Positions 51,939 through 61,340 of a stretch of DNA of 64,000 bases are shown piece after piece; position 1 is the stretch's first letter; every line of letters begins with the position of its first letter. Made by a program: the position numbers and the translations under genes. A model generated the notes under the pieces. That model had not been told where the DNA came from. It made no database searches and saw only the letters and a list, made by a program, of their open reading frames with translations. Origin of the DNA: an uncultured Roseateles sp. (GTDB taxonomy: Bacteria > Pseudomonadota > Gammaproteobacteria > Burkholderiales > Burkholderiaceae_C); the NCBI RefSeq assembly GCF_963422335.1, contig NZ_OY729424.1, positions 930,001 to 994,000 of the forward strand, given 5' to 3'.

Positions 51939-52883
51939 ATGTCATTCCGTCTTGCCGCCCTGAGCCTTGCCCTCGCCGTTTCCGCCATCGGCGCCCACGC
52001 CGGTGCTCCGCAGGTCAAGGGCCAGGCGCCCGGCTACTACCGCATGATGTTGGGCGACTTCGAGGTCACCGCGCTGAACGACGGCACCGTCGATCTGCCG
52101 GTGGACAAGCTGCTCAAGGCCCCGCCGGGCCAGGTCTTGCGCGCCCTGCAGCACGCCTATCTGGGCACGCCGCTGGAGACCTCGGTCAATGGCTATCTGG
52201 TCAACACCGGCTCCAAGCTGGTGCTGATCGACACCGGCGCGGCCGGCCTGTTCGGTCCGACCCTGGGCAAGCTGCTGGCCAATCTGAAGGCGGCCGGCTA
52301 CCAGCCCGAGCAGGTCGACGAGATCTACATCACCCACCTGCACCCCGACCATGTCGGTGGCCTGCTGGACGGCGGCAAGGCTGCGTTCCCTAACGCCATC
52401 GTGCGCTTCGACAAGCACGACGCCGACTACTGGCTCAGCGCCGACAACCTGGCCAAGGCGCCGGACGATGCCAAGGGCTTTTTCCAGGGGGCGCAAACCT
52501 CCGTCAAGCCCTATCAGGACGCGGGCAAGCTGCAGACCTTCGACGGCAACACCGAGCTGCTGCCCGGCCTGCGTGCCGTGGCCACCCCGGGCCACACGCC
52601 CGGCCACACGATGTACCTGGTCGAGAGCAAGGGCCAGAAGCTGGCCATCTGGGGCGACCTGATGCATGTGGCCGCGGTGCAGTTCCCCGACCCGGCCGTG
52701 ACCATCGCCTTCGACACCGACTCCAAGGCCGCGATGCCGCAGCGCAAGAAGGCGTACGCCGATGCGGCCAAGAACGGCTACTACGTGGCCGTGGCCCATG
52801 TGTCCTTCCCGGGCATAGGCAAGCTGCGCACCGATGGCAAGGGCTATCGCTGGCTGCCGGCGAACTACAGCACCAAACCCTAG
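51939..52883 (+). CDS. Exported MBL-fold metallo-hydrolase
   Basis: This is a 314-residue periplasmic metallo-beta-lactamase-fold hydrolase. The signal peptide is about 1-21 (ending AHAGA). The zinc motif is THLHPDHVGGL (HxHxDH), with later His in TPGHTPGHTMYL, Asp in IWGDLMHV and a C-terminal His in VAHVSFPG. The start has AAGGAG upstream. It belongs to the lactonase/quorum-quencher-like branch (AiiA/YtnP relatives), though lactonase activity is only a possibility. It is convergent with the ABC transporter gene. Confidence 0.9.
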   Translation: MSFRLAALSLALAVSAIGAHAGAPQVKGQAPGYYRMMLGDFEVTALNDGTVDLPVDKLLKAPPGQVLRALQHAYLGTPLETSVNGYLVNTGSKLVLIDTGAAGLFGPTLGKLLANLKAAGYQPEQVDEIYITHLHPDHVGGLLDGGKAAFPNAIVRFDKHDADYWLSADNLAKAPDDAKGFFQGAQTSVKPYQDAGKLQTFDGNTELLPGLRAVATPGHTPGHTMYLVESKGQKLAIWGDLMHVAAVQFPDPAVTIAFDTDSKAAMPQRKKAYADAAKNGYYVAVAHVSFPGIGKLRTDGKGYRWLPANYSTKP

Positions 52884-52894
52884 GCCGGGTCTGG

Positions 52895-54691
52895 TCAGCT
52901 CTTGACGGCGTTGCCCACCGCGGTGCTGTCGAACTGATAACCGCTGGCCTCATGCAGCGCCCAGGTGCCGCCACCCATGAGCTGCAGCACATGGGTGTGG
53001 TGGCGCAGCACGGCGGCGCGGTGGGCGATGCTGACCACCGTGGTGCCCATGCCGCGCAGGCGTTCGTAGAGCGAGGCCTCGTTGCTGCTGTCGAGCGCGC
53101 TGGTGGCTTCGTCGAGGATGACGATGCGGGGTTGGCGCACCAGCACGCGGCCGAAAGCCAGGCGCTGCTGCTCGCCGACCGACAGCAGCTTCTCCCAGTC
53201 ATGCACGGCGTCCAGCCCGCCGACGCGGTCGGCCAGCTCGGCCATATGCACCTCGGCCAGGATTTCCAGCAGGCGCTCGTCGGCCAGATCGGTGGCCGCG
53301 CTGGGGTAGATGAGTTGGCTGCGCAGCGTGCCGAACTGCATATAGGGTTGCTGCGGCAGGAAGAACACATCGTCCAGCGGCGGCAGATGGACCACGCCGC
53401 TGCCGGCCCGCCACAGGCCGGCGATGGCACGCAGCAGCGAGCTCTTGCCGCAGCCGCTGTCGCCGGTGATCAGCAGGCCGTCGCCGGGCTTCAGGCTCAG
53501 GCTCAGCTCCTTGATCAGCAAGCGCTCGAACTGCGGCGTGTACAGCGTCAGCGCGTCCAGCGTCAGCTGCTCGGCGGGCTCGGTGCGGATCTGCGGTCGG
53601 GCCTCGGTTGGCGGTGCGGCGGCACCTGCCTGCAGCACCTGCTTCGATAGCGCCTGCAGGCGGTCGATGCCGGCCACGAAGCGGCTCAGGCTCTCGAAGT
53701 TGTCGACGATCAGCGCCACCGCACCGAGCACGGCCGCGAAAGCACCGGCCGCCTGCACGGCGCGGCCCACCTCCAGCTCGCCGGACAACACGCCGTGGGC
53801 CAGTACCACGCTGGGCAGCACCAGGGTGAGCTGGCTGAAGCCGCGCTGGAACAGATTCAGCGCCCGCTGCTTCTTGATCAGCCGCGCGTAGTTGGTGAAC
53901 ACCTTGCCGAACTTGCCGTCGATCTGCGCCCGCTCCTGGGCCTCGCCGCGATAGAAGGCGATCGATTCAGCGTTCTCGCGCACCCGCATCAGACCGAAGC
54001 GGAAATCGGCCTCGCGCCGGATCTGCCAGAAGTTCAGCTGTATCAGCGGCGCGCCGAACACGTACAGCGCGACCACGGTGCCCAGCAGCGCATAGACCGC
54101 CAGCACGCCGACCAGCAGATGCGAGATCGACCACAGCACGGCGCTGAAGGCCACCAGCTGCATCAGCGAGCCCAGGAAGATCAGCAGGAAATGGGTCGAG
54201 CGGCCGGTGAAGGTGTTGATGTCTTCGCTGATGCGCTGGTCGGGGTTGTCGATGTCGCTGCTGGTGCCCAGCTCGTAGTATTTGCGCCCGTCCAGGTAGC
54301 CGTCGAGAAAGCGCCCGGTGAGCCAGCGCCGCCATTGGTTCGAGAAGGCATCGCGCATGTAGTAGTAAAAGGCGTAGATAGGCACCGCGAAGGCCAGAAT
54401 CCACAGGCAGCTGCGCACCGAGTGCCAGAAGCGGTCGGCGTCCTTGCCCGCCAGGGCGGAGGTCATCTCGCCGGTCTGGTCGTTGAGCATCACCGCAAAC
54501 TGCGTCTCGGCCAGCATCAGCACGATCAGCAGGGCCAGCAGGGTCCAGGCCGCCTTCCTCTGGTCGCCCAGCCAGTAGGGCTTGGCCACGGCGAGGAACT
54601 GTGTCCAGGCCGCCATGGACAGTGGTGACGGGCGCCGCCGGGGGCGGGGCTCGGCCGGTGGTATCCCGGCGGTCGTGGTGGTGTCGGTCAT
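52895..54691 (-). CDS. ABC transporter, fused permease/ATPase of the SbmA/YddA type
   Basis: This is a 598-residue half-transporter. Residues 25-350 form an ABC_membrane_2 domain with about six segments and the family signature YYELGTSSDIDNPDQRISEDI, as in YddA and the peroxisomal ABCD proteins. The ATPase follows, with Walker A GDSGCGKSS, signature LSVGEQQRLAFGR and Walker B IVILDEATSALD. It is likely a homodimer in the inner membrane; relatives take up peptides, vitamin B12 or fatty acids. I chose 54691 as start because the longer frame would run into the divergent helicase region. Confidence 0.92.
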   Translation of the reverse strand: MTDTTTTAGIPPAEPRPRRRPSPLSMAAWTQFLAVAKPYWLGDQRKAAWTLLALLIVLMLAETQFAVMLNDQTGEMTSALAGKDADRFWHSVRSCLWILAFAVPIYAFYYYMRDAFSNQWRRWLTGRFLDGYLDGRKYYELGTSSDIDNPDQRISEDINTFTGRSTHFLLIFLGSLMQLVAFSAVLWSISHLLVGVLAVYALLGTVVALYVFGAPLIQLNFWQIRREADFRFGLMRVRENAESIAFYRGEAQERAQIDGKFGKVFTNYARLIKKQRALNLFQRGFSQLTLVLPSVVLAHGVLSGELEVGRAVQAAGAFAAVLGAVALIVDNFESLSRFVAGIDRLQALSKQVLQAGAAAPPTEARPQIRTEPAEQLTLDALTLYTPQFERLLIKELSLSLKPGDGLLITGDSGCGKSSLLRAIAGLWRAGSGVVHLPPLDDVFFLPQQPYMQFGTLRSQLIYPSAATDLADERLLEILAEVHMAELADRVGGLDAVHDWEKLLSVGEQQRLAFGRVLVRQPRIVILDEATSALDSSNEASLYERLRGMGTTVVSIAHRAAVLRHHTHVLQLMGGGTWALHEASGYQFDSTAVGNAVKS

Positions 54692-54819
54692 TGGGGCTTG
54701 CAAGCAGGTCGGGAGCGAGCACCCAAGGTACGGCCCTGGTGGCCGCCGCGCTGTCGGACGATGCCGGGTGCTGCTGCGGGACTTTCCCGCGAAGCAGGGC
54801 ATGGACGGTACGATCCGGA

Positions 54820-56796
54820 ATGACCGAAGAGATCTTTGTACCGGCCGGCATCACGCCGTCCCCCGAGCAGCTGGAGGTGCAGCGGGCTCGCGTGCGCTAC
54901 GGCCTGGTGGAAGCCAACGCCGGTGCGGCCAAGACCACCACGCTGGCGCTGCGCATAGGCCAGGCGCTGGTTCGCGGTGCGGTGGCCGAACGCATCCTGG
55001 CGCTGACCTACACCGATACCGCGGTGACGGCGCTGCGCGACGCACTGCTGCGCATAGGCCTGGCCCCGGCCACGGTGGCGCGGCTGCAGATCCTCAGCTT
55101 CGACGATTTCAGCGCCCAGCGCCTGGCCGTGGTGGAGGGCGGCGGCGTGGTGCGCTGCCCGGCGCCCGAGCAGGTCAAGCCCTATGTGCTCAGGGCGATC
55201 GACCGCGCCCAGACCCTGCCCGAGGAGCGCTACCCGGACGAGCTGGTGATACAGGGCACCGGCGAGGGCATTGTCGAGGGCCTGCTGGACCAGTTCGCCG
55301 TGCTCAAGGGCAGCTTGCGCCTGGTCGTGGACGCGCCCGAGCAGCGCCTGTCACCGGGCCTGGCCGACGAGTTGGGCTTGGCCTACGCGACCCTGCGCAT
55401 CTTCAGCGCCTACGAGGTCATTCGGCGCGGCGGTCATCCCGACCATCCGCAGTTCCGCGCGCCCGGTGACGCGACCTATGACCTGGCCCGGCTGATTGCC
55501 GACGACGAGCTTGACACCGGCGAAGCCGATCCGCTGAGCCTGGGCCTCAATCTGCTCGTGCTCGACGAGATGCACGACACCAACCGCGCCATGTTCACGG
55601 TGCTGGCGCGCCTGCTGGCCTGCAACCCCAAGGCCGCCTTCCTGGGCGTGGGCGACCGCGACCAGGTGATCCACTCGGCGGCCGGCGCCGATGCCACCTT
55701 CATGGGCGCGGGCTTCGACAGCGGCATAGGCCGGGCGACGCGCTTCCCGCTGACGGCCAGCTTCCGCTTTGGCGACGGGCTGGCGCGGCATGCGGGCCAG
55801 CTGGCACGCAAGCCCTATGGCTCCAGCGCCGGCTGGACGACCGAGATCGACGTCCTGCCCTTCGCCGGCGAGAACGAGATCAGCCGCCATATCGCGCAAT
55901 CGATACGGGTGCTGCGCGAGCAGGAGCGCGCGGCCAAGACCTCGCCCGGTGCCAGCATCGCGGTGCTGATACGCCAGCCCCATCAGTCGATCGCGCTGGA
56001 GGACCAGCTGCTGCGGGCCGGCGTGCACTACCGCACCGCCGGCTTCACCAGCTATCTGCAGCGGCGCGAGATCCTGCTGGTGCGGGGCTTGTACGCCCAT
56101 GCGGTGAACGACTTCTCGGGCTTCGAGTCGGAGGCGGCCCGCCTGGCCGTGCTGCAGGCCTTGATGCTGTTCTCCGGTTCCTTCGTCGACAGCGAGGAGC
56201 TCCGCCACCTCGACCAGGTCGAGGCGCAACGCGTCAGCATGAAGCAGGCGGCGGTCCACGCTGCGGCCATGGCGCCCTATATCGAGAATCACATTCTTCG
56301 CAACGCCAGCGACGACGTGCGCCGCCAGCTGCTGGACACCCTGGCGCTGCTGCGCAGTGACGACGCCCCCGCCTTTGCCACCCGCTTCCTGGCGGTCCTG
56401 CAGCCGCACCGGCTGGCCGCCCATGTGCTGGTGCGGCGCGAAGACATAGACCAGCTGGAGCAGAACCTTGCCCAACTGGTCGGCCTGATCGAGAGCGAGG
56501 GCTCGATAGCGGCGCTGTTCCGCGTCATGCACGAGCAGGCGGCGCGGCAGCGGCTGATGGAGGGCCGCAATGCCGTCGTGCTGGCCAGCATCGAGGCTGC
56601 CAAGGGGCTGGAGTTCGATCACGTCTGGCTGCCCGGCCTGAACCAGGCCGATTTCGCCGTCGGCGGCGCCAGCACCGAGAACCGCAATCTGCTGTACGTC
56701 GGCATGACCCGCGCCAGGCGGCGCCTGAGCGTTTTGTACGACGCGCAGCGGCCATCGCGCTATCTGTTCGAGGCGGGTTTGCTGCCGACACCCTAG
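54820..56796 (+). CDS. UvrD/Rep-like SF1 helicase with altered Walker A
   Basis: This is a 658-residue SF1A helicase-like protein. A Q-motif-like TPSPEQLEVQR precedes motif I, ANAGAAKTTT (residues 32-41), where the usual Gly before Lys 38 is Ala 37. Motif II is VLDEMHDTN (DEMH instead of DExQ). Motif III is GVGDRDQVIHSAAGA, motif V KGLEFDHVWLPG and motif VI YVGMTRARRRL. The overall length is near UvrD/Rep, so the protein is complete. It is probably an ATP-dependent DNA translocase; whether the motif changes reduce activity is not known. It is divergent from the ABC transporter gene. Confidence 0.85.
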   Translation: MTEEIFVPAGITPSPEQLEVQRARVRYGLVEANAGAAKTTTLALRIGQALVRGAVAERILALTYTDTAVTALRDALLRIGLAPATVARLQILSFDDFSAQRLAVVEGGGVVRCPAPEQVKPYVLRAIDRAQTLPEERYPDELVIQGTGEGIVEGLLDQFAVLKGSLRLVVDAPEQRLSPGLADELGLAYATLRIFSAYEVIRRGGHPDHPQFRAPGDATYDLARLIADDELDTGEADPLSLGLNLLVLDEMHDTNRAMFTVLARLLACNPKAAFLGVGDRDQVIHSAAGADATFMGAGFDSGIGRATRFPLTASFRFGDGLARHAGQLARKPYGSSAGWTTEIDVLPFAGENEISRHIAQSIRVLREQERAAKTSPGASIAVLIRQPHQSIALEDQLLRAGVHYRTAGFTSYLQRREILLVRGLYAHAVNDFSGFESEAARLAVLQALMLFSGSFVDSEELRHLDQVEAQRVSMKQAAVHAAAMAPYIENHILRNASDDVRRQLLDTLALLRSDDAPAFATRFLAVLQPHRLAAHVLVRREDIDQLEQNLAQLVGLIESEGSIAALFRVMHEQAARQRLMEGRNAVVLASIEAAKGLEFDHVWLPGLNQADFAVGGASTENRNLLYVGMTRARRRLSVLYDAQRPSRYLFEAGLLPTP

Positions 56797-56871
56797 CCGG
56801 CGCTGTGTGCGCCAGGGCACAGACGCTCGGGGTGTCATGATGCAGTCTGGCCCCCAACCTCAAGGAACCTG

Positions 56872-57225
56872 ATGCAAATCCTGCTTCACTCAGACCCGCA
56901 CGCCGATGGCAGCCAGTTGATGGCCAATCACCTGAACAGGGTCGTCACCGAAGCGCTGGTGCATTTCGCCGAGCATGTCACCCGGGTCGAGGCCCATCTG
57001 TCCGAGGTCCACAGCCAGGCGAAGTCAGGCACCGATGGCAGCCACTGCACCTTGGAGGCACGCCTGATCGGCCTGGAGCCGGTGATCGTCAAAGACCATG
57101 CCGGCAGCGCCCATCAGGCCATCGACGGCGCGCTGCGCAAGCTCAGGCGCGCGGTCGAGGCGGCGCTGGCCAAGCATGACCCGCGCCATCAGCGGGTGCG
57201 CCTGGCCGACGAGTTGCCGGAATAG
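56872..57225 (+). CDS. HPF/RaiA-family ribosome-associated protein
   Basis: This is a 117-residue protein of the ribosome hibernation-promoting factor family (S30AE fold). Fitting segments are FAEHVTRVEAHLSEVHSQAK, CTLEARLIGLEPVIVKD and HQAIDGALRKLRRAVEAALA. This is the short form without the C-terminal dimerisation domain. It acts on 30S subunits in stationary phase in other bacteria. CAAGGAAC precedes the start. It ends one base before the convergent hydrolase gene. Confidence 0.86.
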   Translation: MQILLHSDPHADGSQLMANHLNRVVTEALVHFAEHVTRVEAHLSEVHSQAKSGTDGSHCTLEARLIGLEPVIVKDHAGSAHQAIDGALRKLRRAVEAALAKHDPRHQRVRLADELPE

Positions 57226-57226
57226 C

Positions 57227-59293
57227 TCAGTTCGCCACGTCGATGCCCCCCGAGGTGATCGCGATCTGATCGGCCGCTGCCGGCACTGCTGCAATCGCCG
57301 GCACGTTGGCATCGCTCAGCACGGCCGCGGCCGAGCTTCTGGCCCTGGCACGCACCACCTGCGAGTCGGGCAGGGCGGTGCCGCTGTTCAGCTTGGCCCA
57401 CATCAGGTCCAGCGCGCGCAGGGTGTAGACATGCAGCGGCACCAGCGTCTTCGGGTACAGGCCCACCAGCGCGTCGAAGTGGTTGGCGTCGGTGACCTCG
57501 TAGTAGCGCAGCGCGCTGTTCGACTCGGCGCGCTTGTTCAGCGCGGCGTAGGGGCGCGAGTTGTGATTGACCGGTATCAGCGCATCGGAGCGGCCGTGGA
57601 CGATCACCGTCGGCTTGCCGCGCAGGTCGCCGGTCACGCGCACCTCGCCCATGCCTGTCTTCACCCGCCCGGCCAGCGCCTGCTCGGCGGCACTGAGCGT
57701 GGTGTTGCCCACCGCCGCACCGGTGGCCAGGCGGCGCAGGCAGGTCGCGCCATCGACGAAGAAGTCGGCCTGGCCGGTGCTCGGCGAGGTCGCCAGCAGA
57801 TACAGGGCCGGGCCACCGACCGAGGTGTCGGCAACGATGTTGTAGGCGCCGCCCAGAAAGCCCAGGCCGCCACCGGTGGCCCAGGCTGTCTTGAAGGCCT
57901 CGGCGGCCGGTGCGACTGGCGTCTGGTAGCTGGCACTGATGCCGGCCACGCTGTAGCCGCAGAGGCTCTCGGTCACCGAGGCGCGGGCGAAGGCATTGGC
58001 ATAGGTGTGGGCCACCAGTTCGGTGAACTCGAAGCCGTAGTGGCTGTCGTGCAGCAGGTCGCTGTCGGCCTCCCAGCCGTAGGCATGGAGCCTGGCCAGC
58101 GCATCGGCCGATTGCTCGGCCAGGGTCGCGCCGCTGACCAGGCCCTTGGTGGCCAGGGCCGCACAGCGGTTGGCGGCATAGGGGGCGATGACGAAGGCGC
58201 TGCTCGGTGCCAGCGCCGCCGACTGGGTGGCGCAGGCCTGGTACAGACCGGCCATGGTGATGTAGTCGTACAGCGGCTTGGCCGAGGTCGGCACGGCCAC
58301 GCCGCCACGTTTGACGACCAGGCCGGCATTGTCGGGCAGATTGACCTGTGGCTCGCCGGCGACCACGCCGCGTATCAGCCCCTCGCTGTCCTGCTCGGCG
58401 GCGCGCAGCACGGCCGCGCCGCCGTTGGAGATGCTGGAGGCGATCACCAGCGTGTTGGCGGGTGACAGCTCGGCACCGGGGAACTGCTTGTTCAGCACGT
58501 ACAGCGCCAGCTTGATAGCTTGCAGGGTGTAGGTGCCCCAGTCCTTCTCGGGGTTCTGCTTGCCATGCGCATGCTTGAGCGCCACACGGTTGGGGTTGGC
58601 GGCACGGAATGGGGCCAGGTTGTCGCCGAGCAGGCTGGCATTGAAGGTCAGGTCCTTGCGCGTGCCGGCGGTGGCCACGGCGCCGTCTATGGCGAAGCCC
58701 TGGTCGCGGTCCAGGTCATGCACGCCGACACCGCTGCCCTTGTCGGTCAGCGCCACGGCGCAGCCCTTGTTCAAAGCCCATTCGCCTATCGTGCCCAGCT
58801 CGCCGTAGACCGGCCGTGAGCCGCTGGACGGCACGGCGACGATGCAGGCCTTGGTGGCGTCGAAGTGGCTGGGTACGGTGACCACCAGGGTGACATTCCT
58901 CGTGCCGCTGCCGTCGTCCGACACGGCCGTGTACTCGCTGCCCTTGTTGGCCGCGGCCGAGACCTTGCCGTAGTAGCTGCCGAAGCCGCCCGCAGCCGTC
59001 ACGTCGAGCAGTCCGGTGTAGCTGGTCTGTATCGCCAGGGTGCGCAGGTCGGCGGCGCTCGGGCTGGCGGGCAGCTGGTAGGTGATCAGCGCGGCCAGCG
59101 AGCCGGCCTTGCCGGTCAGCAGGCCGTTGCTGGTGCCGTCGTAATCGATGCGGCCGGGCTCGGCGAGCAGGAAATCGGGCCTGGCCTTGAAGGCATCGGC
59201 CGGGTTGCTGTCACTGCCGCCGCAGGCGGCGAGCAGCAAAGTGGGCAGGGCCAGTGAGGCTGCGTGGCGTATCAGAGGCAGGGACAGGGTCAT
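57227..59293 (-). CDS. Lipoprotein 3-hydroxybutyrate oligomer hydrolase, copy 2
   Basis: This is a 688-residue paralogue of the enzyme at 48931-51114, sharing its length and the blocks VPSSGSRPVYGELG, KHAHGKQNPEKDWG and PTVIVHGRSDALIPVNH. The motif SISNG is at 287-291. The lipobox is LLLAACGGS; the nine-proline linker of copy 1 is absent. The start at 59293 has GGAG upstream. It is read away from the LuxR-type gene upstream of it on the same strand. Divergence between copies suggests different oligomer length or substrate preference rather than a recent duplication. Confidence 0.88.
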   Translation of the reverse strand: MTLSLPLIRHAASLALPTLLLAACGGSDSNPADAFKARPDFLLAEPGRIDYDGTSNGLLTGKAGSLAALITYQLPASPSAADLRTLAIQTSYTGLLDVTAAGGFGSYYGKVSAAANKGSEYTAVSDDGSGTRNVTLVVTVPSHFDATKACIVAVPSSGSRPVYGELGTIGEWALNKGCAVALTDKGSGVGVHDLDRDQGFAIDGAVATAGTRKDLTFNASLLGDNLAPFRAANPNRVALKHAHGKQNPEKDWGTYTLQAIKLALYVLNKQFPGAELSPANTLVIASSISNGGAAVLRAAEQDSEGLIRGVVAGEPQVNLPDNAGLVVKRGGVAVPTSAKPLYDYITMAGLYQACATQSAALAPSSAFVIAPYAANRCAALATKGLVSGATLAEQSADALARLHAYGWEADSDLLHDSHYGFEFTELVAHTYANAFARASVTESLCGYSVAGISASYQTPVAPAAEAFKTAWATGGGLGFLGGAYNIVADTSVGGPALYLLATSPSTGQADFFVDGATCLRRLATGAAVGNTTLSAAEQALAGRVKTGMGEVRVTGDLRGKPTVIVHGRSDALIPVNHNSRPYAALNKRAESNSALRYYEVTDANHFDALVGLYPKTLVPLHVYTLRALDLMWAKLNSGTALPDSQVVRARARSSAAAVLSDANVPAIAAVPAAADQIAITSGGIDVAN

Positions 59294-59377
59294 GGTGGTC
59301 TCCGTTGTTATGGAGGCCACCATAGGCAGGACGGCGCGGCCGCTCAATCACGCAAATGCGTGACAAGGCTTGCCGCG

Positions 59378-60364
59378 TCAGGAATCGAGGGCGCTCCGGT
59401 CGGCGGCCATCAGCCGCTGGGCCAGCGCCGCCTTGTCATGCACCTGCAGCTTGGCGTACAGCCGCGTGATCTGGGTGCGCACCGTGTTCGGCGCCACGCC
59501 CAGCTCGCGGGCAATGGCCTTGTGGCTCAGGCCGGCGGCAAAACGCCGGGCGACGGCCGTCTCGCCGGGCGTCAGCAGGGTCACCGCATCGACGGGCCGG
59601 GCCGTGCAGACCAGCAGGTGCTGCTCACGCCGCGCTGCCACCTCGATCAGCCGGCCGCGCCAGGTCTGACCCCGGCCCAGCGCGGCCAGCAACTCGGCAG
59701 GCAGCTGCCGGCCGCAAAAGGCCGGCCACTGCTGGCGCAGCCGTTCCACGAACAAGCCATCGGCACTCTCGACGCCGCCCAGGCCGTTGACCAGGGCCGA
59801 GGCGCGCTGCGCTCGCGCGCCGTCCTGGCGGTCCAGCAGCGTCGCGCGATGCAGGCCTATGGCCCGCGACAGATGCAGCCAGGCGGCATGCAGGACCTCG
59901 GCGTCCTCGGTCTTGAAGCCGGCATCCTCGGCGCGGTACAGCACCAGCCAGCGCCCGGGCGTGCCGGCGGCGGGACTGTCACCGAACAGCAGCAGATGGC
60001 GCAGATCGTAGCTGCGCGAGAAGGCATCCATCTCGGCAAGCTCCTGGCCGCGCCGCCGGTACTGCGCCCGGCAGTCCACCGCCAGCGGCCGGTGCAGGCC
60101 GCGCAGAAAGGCGCCGGTGACCGGATCGCGGCCCGACACCGCGCCATAGGCCTGCAGGATGTGGTTCTCGCGCTGGTGCACATGAGCCTGGGTGATCAGC
60201 AGGCCGGTGCGCGGGTCGCGGCCGGCCTCGCCCAGTCCCAGCACCGCGCCGTCGAAGCCCACCCAGCGTTGCAGCAGGCGCAGCGCTTCGGCCGGGAACT
60301 CCTGGTAGCTGGCCTGTTCGGCCAGGCTGTACAGATCGACCATCGAGCGCGAGAAGGCGTGCAT
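59378..60364 (-). CDS. LuxR-family regulator next to hydrolase copy 2
   Basis: This is a 328-residue regulator. The C-terminal LuxR helix-turn-helix (about 260-325) reads LTPGETAVARRFAAGLSHKA, then APNTVRTQITRLYAKL. The N-terminal 240 residues form a sensor-like region with no family I can name; it shows a GAF-like flow (LQRWVGFDGAVLGLGE). It has no autoinducer-binding or receiver motif. It lies 84 bases upstream of hydrolase copy 2 on the same strand and probably controls it. The start at 60364 replaces a frame opening at 60394. Confidence 0.86.
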   Translation of the reverse strand: MHAFSRSMVDLYSLAEQASYQEFPAEALRLLQRWVGFDGAVLGLGEAGRDPRTGLLITQAHVHQRENHILQAYGAVSGRDPVTGAFLRGLHRPLAVDCRAQYRRRGQELAEMDAFSRSYDLRHLLLFGDSPAAGTPGRWLVLYRAEDAGFKTEDAEVLHAAWLHLSRAIGLHRATLLDRQDGARAQRASALVNGLGGVESADGLFVERLRQQWPAFCGRQLPAELLAALGRGQTWRGRLIEVAARREQHLLVCTARPVDAVTLLTPGETAVARRFAAGLSHKAIARELGVAPNTVRTQITRLYAKLQVHDKAALAQRLMAADRSALDS

Positions 60365-60407
60365 GGCCTGATGATGGCATGGGCAGTCGCCCACGGCCAG
60401 TGCGGTG

Positions 60408-61340
60408 TCAGCGTGCCGCGATGCGCTGGCGCAGACGCTTCCAGCGGCGCTGCAAATCCAGCCATTGCCGGCCGCGGTCGCGCGAGATGCGCTTGACGTC
60501 CAGCAGGGTCAGCGGCCCGCATTGCGACAGCGTGTGCAGGCCCGCACCATGGCTGGCCGAGACGAGGTCGCCGGTGAGGCGCAGATCGGGCCGGTGGGCG
60601 CAGACGGCCTCGCGCTCGTTCAGCCGGCTGAAGCGCAGCAGGCGCAGGGCGCCGCCATAGCTCTGGCTGCAGTCCTGCACCGGCAGGGTCAGGCAGCCAT
60701 CGGCCGCGACGAAGGGGGTGCCGCCGGGGCGGGCGCCGGCGCGGTCGCTCAGCACCGGGTTCAGCGGATGCAGTCGCCAGGGGCCGGTCAGTTGGTCGGC
60801 GAAGGCCAGATGCAGCTCGCGCTGGTCGCGGGCCTGCGCGCCGACCAGGGTGAAGAACATCCACCAGCGACCCTCATGCTGTATCAGCGAGGCCTCGGCA
60901 CCGGGCAGGTCGGGCAGCAGCACCGTCTCGCGCACCCAGTCGTCGGGGAAGCGGCGCGCCCGGTACAGCGCGATCTCGTTCGCCTGATGGCTCTCGGGCA
61001 CCATGAACAGCTCCTGCTGCTGTTCGACCAGAAAAGGGTAGGAGAGGTGGCAGGGCCGCGCCAGCGCCAGGCTCTTGCCGCGCCAGGCCAGATCGGGGCC
61101 CAGCTCGTGGTGTTCGATCACCGCGTGCTTGCTGCGGTAGTCGAAGGCCTCGACGAAGACATGGGTGGAGCCGTTGCGCTGCACGCCGAAGGGGTCGGCC
61201 AGATAGCGCCAGGGGCCCGGATCGGGCAACCAGGCGATCTGCTCGCGATGTTGCGACAGCGACGCGGCATCGGTGATGGAGCCGATCGCCGTGGGCACCA
61301 CACCGACCTGCCAGAGGTCGCTGCGGGGCCGCTTAAACAT
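60408..61340 (-). CDS. GINT1-N-like / GH43-fold protein
   Basis: This is a 310-residue soluble protein resembling the N-terminal domain of glucosamine inositolphosphorylceramide transferase, a five-bladed propeller related to GH43. Family-typical pieces are WRYLADPFGVQRNGSTHVFV, HLSYPFLVEQQQELFMVPES and EASLIQHEGRWWMFFTLV. Relatives in bacteria occur in exopolysaccharide and lipopolysaccharide clusters. The start overlaps the stop of the upstream glycosyltransferase by 8 bases, so the two work as a unit. The enzyme reaction is not known. Confidence 0.75.
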   Translation of the reverse strand: MFKRPRSDLWQVGVVPTAIGSITDAASLSQHREQIAWLPDPGPWRYLADPFGVQRNGSTHVFVEAFDYRSKHAVIEHHELGPDLAWRGKSLALARPCHLSYPFLVEQQQELFMVPESHQANEIALYRARRFPDDWVRETVLLPDLPGAEASLIQHEGRWWMFFTLVGAQARDQRELHLAFADQLTGPWRLHPLNPVLSDRAGARPGGTPFVAADGCLTLPVQDCSQSYGGALRLLRFSRLNEREAVCAHRPDLRLTGDLVSASHGAGLHTLSQCGPLTLLDVKRISRDRGRQWLDLQRRWKRLRQRIAAR

